DNA of 57,177 nt from Burkholderiales bacterium. GTDB lineage: Bacteria; Pseudomonadota; Gammaproteobacteria; Burkholderiales; Burkholderiaceae_C. The DNA lies in assembly GCA_947377275.1 (NCBI GenBank), contig CANCFV010000010.1:1-57177 (forward strand). The letters run 5' to 3'. The notes under the pieces are model-generated. The model saw only the letters and a list, made by a program, of their open reading frames with translations, was not told the origin of the DNA and searched no databases. Positions 10,625-19,166 of the stretch are shown in pieces. The number at the start of each line of letters is the position of its first letter. The first letter of the stretch is position 1. A program made the position numbers and the translations under genes.

Positions 10625-11587
10625 TCACGCCAAAGGGGGGCGTGCATGCGCCAAGTTGGTGTCGGCAGACTCAGGGTTTGCCCCAAATGAGGTCTGGTCG
10701 ATCAGGGCCTGTTGCTTGGCTTTCATCGCCTTCCAGTGCCAAGGCAGCGTCAATTGGCCCAGGTAGCGGTGCACGGGGTAATGGTGTTCGTTGAACAGAC
10801 CCATTTGTGCGGGGCCGCTCTGGCCGGGCTTGTAGACGAAGGTGCCAAACAAGTGGTCCCACAGCAGGAAGATGCTGTAGTTTTTGGCCTCTTCGAGCTT
10901 GTTCGAGTGGTGCCAGCGGTGGATTTCGTTGGTGCCGATCAGGTAGTTGAGCGGGCCGAATTTGAAGTCCACGTTCATGTGGGTGATGGTGGCCAGCACG
11001 CTGCCGATCACGCCGCTCATGATGAAGGCCTCTTGGCTGATGCCGGTCTGGAAGGTCACAAACACCGGCACGATGCGGCGCCAGACCAAATCGAGTGGGT
11101 GGGCGCGGCTGGCGTTGAGCACGCTCAGGCGGTGGGCGCAGTGGTGCACGCTGTGCAGGCGCCAGAAGAATTCGATCTCGTGGCCCATGCGGTGGGTCAC
11201 GTAGAACATGAAGTCAAAGGTGAGGTAGGCCACCACGACCTGGCCCCACAAGGGCAGGTTGCCGGCCGCCCAACTGGCGGGCAAGACGCCGTACTGGAAC
11301 AGCAGGCCCGAGCCGGTCAGGGCGATCAGCGCGTGGATCAGGAAGTTTTGGATGCCCGTGATGCCGACCAGCGCGGCGTTGTGCAGCACGTCGGTGGTGA
11401 CTTCGCCTTGCTCGAACTGGTTGGGTTTGTAGGGCCAGACGTACTGCATCAGCACGCACACCCCGTAGTAGGGGAACAGGAAGTGGCTGGCGATGGCGCC
11501 AGGGTCAAAGCCGAAATGCAGCACCGTGCCGACCCCGAAGGCGACCGAGCCGAACAGAAAACCCCAACTGGCAAGCAACTTCAACAT
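10625..11587 (-). CDS. Sterol desaturase / fatty acid hydroxylase family protein
   Basis: Integral membrane protein of 320 residues with about four hydrophobic segments in its first half. It carries the diiron histidine clusters of the superfamily: HRMGH, HSVHH and a later HRWHHS, spaced as in membrane-bound fatty acid hydroxylases. The likely reaction is O2-dependent hydroxylation or desaturation of a lipid; the substrate is unknown. It interrupts the common yidC-mnmE adjacency. A second family member lies at 27238-28236, but the two differ in length of histidine spacing and flanks, so a recent duplication is unlikely. Confidence 0.85.
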   Translation of the reverse strand: MLKLLASWGFLFGSVAFGVGTVLHFGFDPGAIASHFLFPYYGVCVLMQYVWPYKPNQFEQGEVTTDVLHNAALVGITGIQNFLIHALIALTGSGLLFQYGVLPASWAAGNLPLWGQVVVAYLTFDFMFYVTHRMGHEIEFFWRLHSVHHCAHRLSVLNASRAHPLDLVWRRIVPVFVTFQTGISQEAFIMSGVIGSVLATITHMNVDFKFGPLNYLIGTNEIHRWHHSNKLEEAKNYSIFLLWDHLFGTFVYKPGQSGPAQMGLFNEHHYPVHRYLGQLTLPWHWKAMKAKQQALIDQTSFGANPESADTNLAHARPPLA

Positions 11588-11740
11588 GAATGGACCCCGT
11601 GATACGCCGCAGGATACGGACCGGGCGCGCCGGCGTCATCGGGGTTTGCGCCGGTTCTCCCGCAGGTGAGGGTGTCCCGGAGGACAATGGCGCTTTCTTG
11701 ACCTCGCTGTGTGGTGGGATGAGCGTGAAAGTGGCAGAGC

Positions 11741-13171
11741 ATGTCTTGGGGTGATCGCAATGCGCCCATCGTGGCGGTGGCCACGGCCACGGGCCGGGGC
11801 GCGGTGGGCATCGTGCGGGTGTCGGGCAAAGGCCTGATGCCCTTGGCGCGGGCGCTGTGTGGCCGCGACCTTCAGCCACGCCTGGCCACCTACGGCCCCT
11901 TCAAAGACGCCCAGGGCGAGGCCCTCGACCAGGGCTTGGCGCTGTACTTCCCCGGGCCACACAGCTTCACGGGCGAAGACGTGCTGGAGCTGCAAGGCCA
12001 CGGCGGCCCGGTGGTGATGCAGCTGCTGCTGGCCCGCTGCCTGGCGGCGGCCCAAGAGGTTGACCCGGTCACGGGCCGCCCGGTGCTGGCGGGCTTGCGC
12101 CTGGCCGAGCCGGGCGAGTTCACCCAGCGTGCCTTTTTGAACGACAAGATCGACCTGGCCCAGGCCGAGGCCATTGCCGACCTGATCGACGCGAGCACCG
12201 AGGCCGCGGCCCGGTCGGCCACGCGCTCGCTGGGCGGGGTGTTTTCGAAGCTGATCGAAACGCTGCGCGACCAGTTGATCAACCTGCGCATGCTGGTGGA
12301 AGCCACGCTCGACTTCCCGGAAGAAGAGATCGACTTTCTGGAAAAAGCCAATGCCCGCGGCAAGCTCGATGCGCTGGCCGACACGCTGGATGGCGTGCTG
12401 TCGCAGGCGCGCCAGGGCGCTTTGCTGCGCGAAGGCCTGCAGGTGGTGTTGGCTGGTCAGCCCAATGCGGGCAAGAGCTCGCTGCTCAATGCGTTGGCGG
12501 GGGCCGAGCTGGCCATCGTCACGCCGATTGCTGGCACCACGCGCGACAAGGTCAGCGAGACCATCCAGATCGAGGGCGTGCCCTTGCACGTGATCGACAC
12601 GGCCGGTTTGCGTGCCGACCAAGACGCGTCTGACGAGGTCGAGCGCATTGGCATGGCGCGCAGCTGGGAGGCCATTGCGCAGGCCGACGCCGTGCTGTTT
12701 TTGCACGACCTCACGCGCTTGAATGAGGCCGCCTACGCCGAGTTGGACGCGGCCATTGCGCTGCGCTTGCCGGAGGGCGTGCCGGTGGTGCACGTGTTCA
12801 ACAAGGCCGATGCCGGTGCTTTGCGGCCCGAGGTGGCCGCCGCCGCGCAGCCGACGGGGCCGCAGCTGGCCTTGTCTGCCAAAACCGGCGAAGGCTTGCA
12901 GGCGCTGCGCCACACCTTGCTTGAGATCGCTGGTTGGCAGGCTGCGCCCGAGGGCGTGTTCATCGCCCGCCAACGCCATGTGCAGGCCTTGCGAGAAGCC
13001 CGTGAGCACCTGCAGGGCGCGCAAGCGCACGCCGCTTTGAGCGATGGCGCCCTGGACCTGCTGGCCGAAGAGCTGCGCCTGGCGCACAACGCGCTGGGCC
13101 GCATCACTGGGGCGTTCTCGGCCGACGATTTGTTGGGTGAAATCTTCACGCGTTTTTGCATCGGCAAGTGA
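11741..13171 (+). CDS. mnmE: tRNA uridine-5-carboxymethylaminomethyl modification GTPase MnmE
   Basis: Protein of 476 residues. N-terminal tetrahydrofolate-binding domain ([22 protein letters not shown]), helical domain, and an inserted G domain with G1 GQPNAGKSS (about 241-249), TRDK, DTAGLR and NKAD, then the C-terminal FCIGK with the catalytic cysteine. With MnmG (28856-30913) it installs the cmnm5 group on the wobble uridine of certain tRNAs. The two partners sit about 15 kb apart here. The upstream region 11588-11740 is shared with the divergent desaturase gene. Confidence 0.97.
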   Translation: MSWGDRNAPIVAVATATGRGAVGIVRVSGKGLMPLARALCGRDLQPRLATYGPFKDAQGEALDQGLALYFPGPHSFTGEDVLELQGHGGPVVMQLLLARCLAAAQEVDPVTGRPVLAGLRLAEPGEFTQRAFLNDKIDLAQAEAIADLIDASTEAAARSATRSLGGVFSKLIETLRDQLINLRMLVEATLDFPEEEIDFLEKANARGKLDALADTLDGVLSQARQGALLREGLQVVLAGQPNAGKSSLLNALAGAELAIVTPIAGTTRDKVSETIQIEGVPLHVIDTAGLRADQDASDEVERIGMARSWEAIAQADAVLFLHDLTRLNEAAYAELDAAIALRLPEGVPVVHVFNKADAGALRPEVAAAAQPTGPQLALSAKTGEGLQALRHTLLEIAGWQAAPEGVFIARQRHVQALREAREHLQGAQAHAALSDGALDLLAEELRLAHNALGRITGAFSADDLLGEIFTRFCIGK

Positions 13172-13352
13172 AGGCGTGACAAATTCACGATCTCGGTGGG
13201 AGAGGGGTGAATCCATCGCCCTGTCAGCTGCGTAAAGTAGGCGAGCAGACCGGTTCCGCCTTTTGTGTTTCGTCACCAGGGACGTGGTCAATCGGCTAAA
13301 TTGACGGCTGCGTCGCCAGCACGTGCCGGCATGCATGCGAACCGAGGCCCAG

Positions 13353-13820
13353 ATGACCACCGACGAGTTGATTCAGGCTGTACTCACCTTGCAGGCGGAA
13401 GACGCCTTCAGGCCGCGTTTGGATGCCCAGCAGTGGCGCACCTTTTGCCAGTACCTCACGCGTCACGAGGTTCGCTCGGGTGACCTGCTGGTCAAGCAGG
13501 GTGATCATGATCGCGCGGTGTATTTCTTGGGACAAGGCTCTTTGCAGGTCTACGTCAGTGGCGCGGCGCCGGGCGCGGCCCGCATTGCCATCTTGCGCCC
13601 CGGCGCCGTGTGTGGCGAGCCTGGCTTGTTCAGCGACGGTTTGCGCATGGCCAACGTCGAGGCCATGACGGCGTGTGTGGTCTATGCTTTGCGCCTGCCT
13701 CGTTTCGAAGAATTGGCGGCCCGGGTGCCGTCCGTGGCGGTTGAGGTGGTGCGAGCGGCCGGCGCGGTGATGGCGCAGCGCATGCGCGCCAACCTCACCC
13801 GCCAGATCCCTTCGGCGTGA
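13353..13820 (+). CDS. Cyclic-nucleotide-binding-domain protein without DNA-binding domain
   Basis: About 155 residues from the ATG at 13353, chosen because GAGG sits 7 nt upstream; in-frame ATGs at 13323 and 13335 lack one. The centre is a Crp-like cNMP beta barrel: GDLLVKQGDHDRAVYFLGQGSLQVY, then LRPGAVCGEPGLFSDGLRMANVEA. The phosphate-binding cassette looks degenerate (GEPGLFSDGLRMA), with no obvious Arg-Ala/Thr pair of cAMP binders, so another ligand or none is possible. It ends in a helix and has no helix-turn-helix. It lies 47 bp before a REC-HD-GYP gene on the same strand, probably co-transcribed. Confidence 0.75.
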   Translation: MTTDELIQAVLTLQAEDAFRPRLDAQQWRTFCQYLTRHEVRSGDLLVKQGDHDRAVYFLGQGSLQVYVSGAAPGAARIAILRPGAVCGEPGLFSDGLRMANVEAMTACVVYALRLPRFEELAARVPSVAVEVVRAAGAVMAQRMRANLTRQIPSA

Positions 13821-13867
13821 CGCCGAGGCCGGGTCCTCAACACAAAAATCAGTGGAGTTGCCAAGAG

Positions 13868-14932
13868 ATGTCTGCCAACCTTGGATTGCGTCGACCGACC
13901 ATTTTGGTGGCCGACGATTCGCCCCAGAACATCGAGCTGTTGTCGCGCGTGCTGGGGCAGGACCACCGCATCAAGGTGGCCACCTCGGGCGACAAGGCGC
14001 TCAAGATCGTTTACTCAGACGAGCCGCCCGACCTGATCTTGCTTGACATCATGATGCCCGACCTCAGCGGGCACGAGGTGTGCCGGCGCATCAAGGCCAA
14101 CCCCGACCGGCGCCGCATCCCCGTGATTTTCGTGACGGCGCTGGGCACCATCGAAGACGAAAGCCTGGGCCTGAGCCTGGGTGCGGTCGACTACATCACC
14201 AAGCCCATCAGCCCACCGCTGGTGCAGGCCCGCGTGCGCACGCATCTGGCGCTGTACGACCAGTCGCGCGAGCTTGAACGCATGGTGGCGCAGCGCACCA
14301 GTGAGTTGGTGGCCACGCGCCAGCAGTTGATTCGCCGCCTGGGCCGTGCGGCCGAGTTCAAGGACAACGAGACGGGCAACCACGTGGTTCGCATGAGCCA
14401 CATCGCTCGCTTGGTCGCTCTGCAAGCGGGGTTGGGCCCCGAGGCGGTGCAGTTGATTTTCCAGACGGCGGCCATGCATGATGTGGGCAAGATCGGCGTG
14501 CCAGACCATGTGTTGCTCAAGCCCGGCCCTTTGACGCCGGACGAGCGCCGACTGGTGCTACTGCACCCGCAGATTGGCGCCGACATCATCGGCAAGCACG
14601 ACAACGAGTTGCTGGCCACGGCCCGCACCATCGCCCTGACGCACCATGAGCGTTGGGACGGCACGGGCTATCCGCAAGGGCTCAAAGGCGAGCAGATCCC
14701 GCTGGTTGGGCGCATTGTGGCCATTGCCGATGTGTTCGACGCCTTGATGAACCGGCGGCCCTACAAGGAGGCGATGAACGCATCGCAAGCCTTGAGCACG
14801 ATGGCGCAAGAGCGTGGGCTGGCGTTCGACCCGGCCTTGCTGGAGGCCTTCTTCCAGCAGCAGTTCGAGATCCTGCGGGTGATGGACCTGTACGCCGACG
14901 CGCGTGGCACCGTGGCCGACGTGGCGGCCTGA
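13868..14932 (+). CDS. Response regulator with HD-GYP phosphodiesterase domain
   Basis: About 354 residues from the ATG at 13868 (GGAG 10 nt upstream). N-terminal receiver: TILVADDS, phospho-acceptor Asp in LILLDIMMPDLSG, FVTAL and the late Lys in YITKP. A coiled linker leads to an HD-GYP domain with NHVVRMSH, AMHDVGKIGVPD, HHERWDGTGYPQGLKG and a late NRRPYKEAM. The HD and GYP-type residues (GTGYP) are intact, so active cleavage of cyclic di-GMP is expected. It is convergent with a hybrid kinase ending in an Hpt domain, a likely phosphate donor. Confidence 0.92.
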   Translation: MSANLGLRRPTILVADDSPQNIELLSRVLGQDHRIKVATSGDKALKIVYSDEPPDLILLDIMMPDLSGHEVCRRIKANPDRRRIPVIFVTALGTIEDESLGLSLGAVDYITKPISPPLVQARVRTHLALYDQSRELERMVAQRTSELVATRQQLIRRLGRAAEFKDNETGNHVVRMSHIARLVALQAGLGPEAVQLIFQTAAMHDVGKIGVPDHVLLKPGPLTPDERRLVLLHPQIGADIIGKHDNELLATARTIALTHHERWDGTGYPQGLKGEQIPLVGRIVAIADVFDALMNRRPYKEAMNASQALSTMAQERGLAFDPALLEAFFQQQFEILRVMDLYADARGTVADVAA

Positions 14933-14940
14933 GCCACCCT

Positions 14941-14958
14941 CACGGGGGCATGCCCGTG
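14941..14958. terminator. Hairpin between convergent HD-GYP and hybrid kinase genes
   Basis: CACGGG (14941-14946) pairs with CCCGTG (14953-14958) around GGCATG in the 31-bp gap between two converging genes. There is no clear T-run on either side, so it is at best a weak bidirectional terminator. Confidence 0.4.
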
Positions 14959-14963
14959 GCGTG

Positions 14964-17900
14964 TCAGCTTGATGCGCCAGGCTCGGCGCTGAGTGCGCTC
15001 AATGCACTCAAGGCTTGCGCCGCGGCTTCGAAGTCATACACCGACAAGGCTTGCTTGAGGTCGTTCACGCCTGGGTTGTGACGCAGGCTGGGCCAGTCGC
15101 GCAAGAGGTCTTGCAGCAACTCGCGCGCATGGGCGTCGTCGTCGGCCACGAGGGTCTGGATGCGTTGCAGCTGTGTGCGCAGGCCTTCGTCGCTCAAGGC
15201 CTGGTGTTGGCGCTCGGCCAGTGCCGCCGACGGTCTGTTGAGGCGCTCGATGTCGGCCAGCACGGCTTGGAGGGCACTGAGCGTGAGCGAGCGTTCGCCA
15301 TGGATGCGGGCTTTGCGCTGCGCGGCGGGCTCGGCGGGGTTGTGCACGTGCAGGGCCACTTCGAGTTGGGTCACGGCCTCCAGCAAGGGTGTGGCGCCGA
15401 TGTTGCCTGCCAGCCCTTTGAGGGTGTGTGCCAGGGCCAGCGCGGGCTCGCCATCGCCACCGCAGGCGTCGAACTCGGCACCGAAATCACATTGGGTTTT
15501 GGCAAAGCCTTTGAGCAGGCGCTGGTACAGCGCCATGTTGCCCATGCAGCGGCTCAGGCCGTCGGCCGTGTCGATGCTGCCCACGGTGTGCTGGTTCATG
15601 GCAGCAGCAGCCTGCGCGGAGTCCGGGCCGGCGTTGCCTGAGGCGCTGATCCAGCGGGCCATGATGGTGAACATCTGCCCCAGGTCCAAAGGCTTGGTGA
15701 TGTGGTCGTTCATGCCGCATTGCATGACGCGTTCACGGTCGGCGGCCATGGCGCTGGCCGTCATGGCGATCACCGGCAGGTTCTGCCATTCGGGCCGCGC
15801 GCGGATGCGTGCGGTGGCGGTGTAGCCGTCCATCACGGGCATCTGGCAGTCCATCAGCACGCCGTCGAATGGCCCCAGTTGGTGGAGTTTGTCCAGGCAC
15901 TCCTGTCCGTTGGTGGCGGTGACCACGGTCATGCCGGCGCGCTCCAGCAGGTCGCAGGCCAATTCTTGGTTGAGCGCTTGGTCTTCGACCAGCAACACGC
16001 GGGCACCGGCGAGTTGCCGTTGGGCTTGTTCCAGCACCCGGCTGGTTTTCCGCGGGCGGGGTGGTGCACTGACTTCGTGGCCTAGCACGCGTGAGAGGCT
16101 GTCGAGCAAGGTGGACGGCGTCACGGGCTTGTTGATCACCCCGGCCAGGCCGATGCCGTGGGCGGCTTTGAGCGCTTCTTCACGCGCAAATGCCGTCACC
16201 AGCAACACGCAGGGGCGGTGTTCTGGCGGCACCGACAGGGCTTGTCGTGCGAAGGCGATGCCGTCCATGCCCGGCATCTTCCAGTCGGTGAGCAGCACCT
16301 GGTGCGGGCGGCCCTCGTTGACGGCCTGTTGCAGGCGGGCCAGCGCGTGTTCGCCGCTTTCGGCCACGTCCACGTCCAGGCCCAAGCGGCGCGCCATGTC
16401 ACCCAGCACCTCGCGCGCCGTCGCGTTGTCATCGACCAGCAGGACGCGTTTGCCTTGCAGTTCGGTGGCCAGCAAGGCGCGGCGTCCTTGAGGTTGGGCC
16501 TGCAGGCCGAACCGCGCCGTGAAGTGGAAGGTCGAGCCCTTGCCCGGTTGGCTGTTGACCCAGATGCGGCCGCCCATGAGGTCAACCAGTTGGCGTGAGA
16601 TCGTCAGTCCCAAGCCGGTGCCGCCGTATTGGCGTGTGGTGGAGCTGTCGCCCTGCGTGAAGGGCATGAACAGGCGGTCGATGAGTTCGCTGTTCATGCC
16701 GATGCCGCTGTCGCGCACCCAGAAGTGCAGCACGACGTTGGCCGCGTCTTGGCGCTGCACTTCGCAGCCAATGAGGATCTCGCCTTGCTCGGTGAACTTG
16801 ACGGCGTTGGTGCCCAGGTTGATGAGGACTTGGCCCAGGCGCATGGGGTCGCCGACCAGCGCCGTGGGGATGTCGGGTGGCGAGGTGAACAGCAGCTCCA
16901 GGCGCTTTTCTTCGGCGCGCATGCCCAGCACGTCGGACATGTGGCTGATCACACTTTCGAGCTGGAAATCGGTGTGTTCGAGTTCGAGCTTGCCCGATTC
17001 GATCTTGGAGACGTCCAGCACGTCGTTGAGGATTTGCAGCAAGTTGTTGGCCGAGCGGTGGGCCTTGTCGATGTAGTTGCGTGCCTTGTCGGGCAGCTCG
17101 TCGAGCAAGGCCAGGTGCGTCATGCCCATGATGGCGTTCATGGGCGTGCGGATCTCGTGCGACATGTTGGCCAGGAAACGGCTCTTGGCGACCGTGGCGG
17201 CCTCTGAAGCGGCTTGGGCATGGCGCAGGGCCGCCTCGGTTAGCTTGCGCGCGGTGATGTCCTGCACGATGGCGCAGAAGTGCTGGCGGCCGTCTTGTTC
17301 GAAGGGGATCAGCACCACTTCGGCGTCAAAGGCCTCGCCATCCAGCCGCGTGTGGCGCCATTCGATGGTGCCGGCTTGGTGCGTGCTGCGGATCTGTTCA
17401 AGCTGGGCTTGTGTTTCGGCCGAGACGAGACCTGTGGGCGACATGGGTGGGCGCGAGGGCATCAAGCCCATCAACTCGGTGCTGCTTTGCGCGCCAAACA
17501 GCTCGACGGCCCTTGGGTTGCACCGGATGATGCCGGTTTCATGCGTGTAGAAAATGAAGGCCACAGGCGCGTGGCGGAACACGGCCATCGACCGTGCCTC
17601 GACTTGCTTGCGCTCGGTGATGTCGGCCCAATAGCCGTTGTAGGTGAGGGTGCCGTTGGCATCTTGCGTGCACAGGCTTTCACAGCGGATCCAGCGCACG
17701 CCTTGACCTGAGGGCACCGGGAAGTCCACCGCCTTGCGCGGCGGCACCGAGGCATCGGGCGTGCCCATCAAGGCCCAAGCCAGGTGAGGCTGTTCCTGCA
17801 GGCTTTGCTCGCTCAGGCCCAGCAGTGGTTGAACGCCTTGCCCGATGAAGCTGAAGTAGCCGTCGGCGTACTCGGGCTGTCGGTAGCGGAAGACCGTCAA

Positions 17901-19049
17901 TGGCAAGGCGTGCGCCATCTCTTGCAGCTCTTGCTGACGTTGTTGAACCGCTTGTCGCTTGCGCTGGCTTTGTGTGCCCAAGCCCAGCAAGCCCCAGCCA
18001 CTGAGCATCACCACGCAGATGCCGCCGGTCCATGCGGCCACCAAGGCGCCTTCGCCACTGAGGGGCACCAGGGCCCAGGCTCGCAGGTTCATTTGCTCAA
18101 TGGGTTTGGACACGGCCATGAACCTGCCGTCGTCGCGCTCTACCAGAGGCACCGTGCGATCTCCGAACTGCATGGTGCTCAGCCGCCATCCCAGGTCGTT
18201 GGGCAAGCGTGTGTAGATCTGGCGCTGGACGGCGTCAGAGGGCATGTCTTCGGCCATCAAAGGCGTTCGACCCAGCAATTGGCTGACGCGGTTGCCCAGC
18301 ACGATCACGCCGTGCGCGTCTGTCACGAACAACTGTTGAACGGGGTCTTCAACCAGGTGGCTCAGGGTGGCCGAGTGGTACGAGGTGACGATCACCCCCA
18401 GCGGGGCTTGCGCCGTGCCAATGCGCGCAGAGAGCCGAAAGCCGGGCTGGCGGCTCAAGCGCCCAACGATGAATTCATTGCCTCTCCCGGTGTCGATGGC
18501 TTGGGTGAAGTAAGCGCGGTGCGAGGCGCCCTGGCCGATCAGGCTGGTGGCGTCGTGGACGTTTGCATCGGCCACGACCGTGCCCCAGCGGTCGATCAGG
18601 TAGAGGCCGTTGAGCAGGAAGTCTTGGGCCGCGTCAGCCAGGTTCGCGCTTTGTTGCTGCACGGCGGCTTGCCCTGACAGCGACATGCGGGCCTGCTCTG
18701 CAGGGAGTTTGTCGCTCAGCTCCTGGGTGGACGTGAGGTTCTGCAGGTAGCTGCCGATGCTGGCCTGACGGCTCAGTGCTTTGGGCACCGCGGCAAATTG
18801 TGCGAAGGTGACTTCGAGGTTGCTGTGCAGCGTGTTGAGCCGTTGTTCTGCGGTGCCGAGCGTGTCAAGGCGGTGTTGCGCCAAGGCCCGATCGGTGAGC
18901 CAGGCCCCTGTGCCCGCCACCATCACGGCCCAGCCCAAGGCCATCAGCCAGATGCGCTGGTTCAGCTTCTGGGATTGCCGCATGAGGGTGTCGTCCGTAC
19001 CCGGTGGCACGCTGTGGGGGGCGGTGTGGTCGGCGGACGAGGCGTCCAT
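14964..19049 (-). CDS. Large hybrid sensor histidine kinase (Cache, PAS, HisKA, two receivers, Hpt)
   Basis: About 1361 residues from the ATG at 19049, which has GGAG upstream; an ATG at 19064 lacks one. Order: TM helix near 32-55, periplasmic dCache-like domain to about 330, second TM near 345, two PAS domains (first ending WADITERK, second ending QDITARK), H-box SHEIRTPMNAIMG near 630, ATPase with GTNAVKFT and GTGLGLTISR, receiver 1 (Asp in LLTDWKMPG), receiver 2 (Asp in LMDCQMPVMDG), and Hpt (AHTLKGLAGNIG near 1205). All catalytic residues look present. It lies downstream of the Kef-type gene on the same strand and faces the HD-GYP regulator. Confidence 0.93.
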   Translation of the reverse strand: MDASSADHTAPHSVPPGTDDTLMRQSQKLNQRIWLMALGWAVMVAGTGAWLTDRALAQHRLDTLGTAEQRLNTLHSNLEVTFAQFAAVPKALSRQASIGSYLQNLTSTQELSDKLPAEQARMSLSGQAAVQQQSANLADAAQDFLLNGLYLIDRWGTVVADANVHDATSLIGQGASHRAYFTQAIDTGRGNEFIVGRLSRQPGFRLSARIGTAQAPLGVIVTSYHSATLSHLVEDPVQQLFVTDAHGVIVLGNRVSQLLGRTPLMAEDMPSDAVQRQIYTRLPNDLGWRLSTMQFGDRTVPLVERDDGRFMAVSKPIEQMNLRAWALVPLSGEGALVAAWTGGICVVMLSGWGLLGLGTQSQRKRQAVQQRQQELQEMAHALPLTVFRYRQPEYADGYFSFIGQGVQPLLGLSEQSLQEQPHLAWALMGTPDASVPPRKAVDFPVPSGQGVRWIRCESLCTQDANGTLTYNGYWADITERKQVEARSMAVFRHAPVAFIFYTHETGIIRCNPRAVELFGAQSSTELMGLMPSRPPMSPTGLVSAETQAQLEQIRSTHQAGTIEWRHTRLDGEAFDAEVVLIPFEQDGRQHFCAIVQDITARKLTEAALRHAQAASEAATVAKSRFLANMSHEIRTPMNAIMGMTHLALLDELPDKARNYIDKAHRSANNLLQILNDVLDVSKIESGKLELEHTDFQLESVISHMSDVLGMRAEEKRLELLFTSPPDIPTALVGDPMRLGQVLINLGTNAVKFTEQGEILIGCEVQRQDAANVVLHFWVRDSGIGMNSELIDRLFMPFTQGDSSTTRQYGGTGLGLTISRQLVDLMGGRIWVNSQPGKGSTFHFTARFGLQAQPQGRRALLATELQGKRVLLVDDNATAREVLGDMARRLGLDVDVAESGEHALARLQQAVNEGRPHQVLLTDWKMPGMDGIAFARQALSVPPEHRPCVLLVTAFAREEALKAAHGIGLAGVINKPVTPSTLLDSLSRVLGHEVSAPPRPRKTSRVLEQAQRQLAGARVLLVEDQALNQELACDLLERAGMTVVTATNGQECLDKLHQLGPFDGVLMDCQMPVMDGYTATARIRARPEWQNLPVIAMTASAMAADRERVMQCGMNDHITKPLDLGQMFTIMARWISASGNAGPDSAQAAAAMNQHTVGSIDTADGLSRCMGNMALYQRLLKGFAKTQCDFGAEFDACGGDGEPALALAHTLKGLAGNIGATPLLEAVTQLEVALHVHNPAEPAAQRKARIHGERSLTLSALQAVLADIERLNRPSAALAERQHQALSDEGLRTQLQRIQTLVADDDAHARELLQDLLRDWPSLRHNPGVNDLKQALSVYDFEAAAQALSALSALSAEPGASS

Positions 19050-19166
19050 GCGGTGGGTCTCCATTGACGCGATGCGCCAATGGACTGCCGGCGCTCAGCT
19101 GGAGTTCCAGTGTGCCCGCAGTTGCTGAGGCGAGCCAGTGGGGCTTTGCCGCAGGCCGTGCATTTT

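Noticed and set aside
11636-13360. Antisense frame of about 570 codons across mnmE
   Set aside because: Shadow of the mnmE frame; no start signal or motif.
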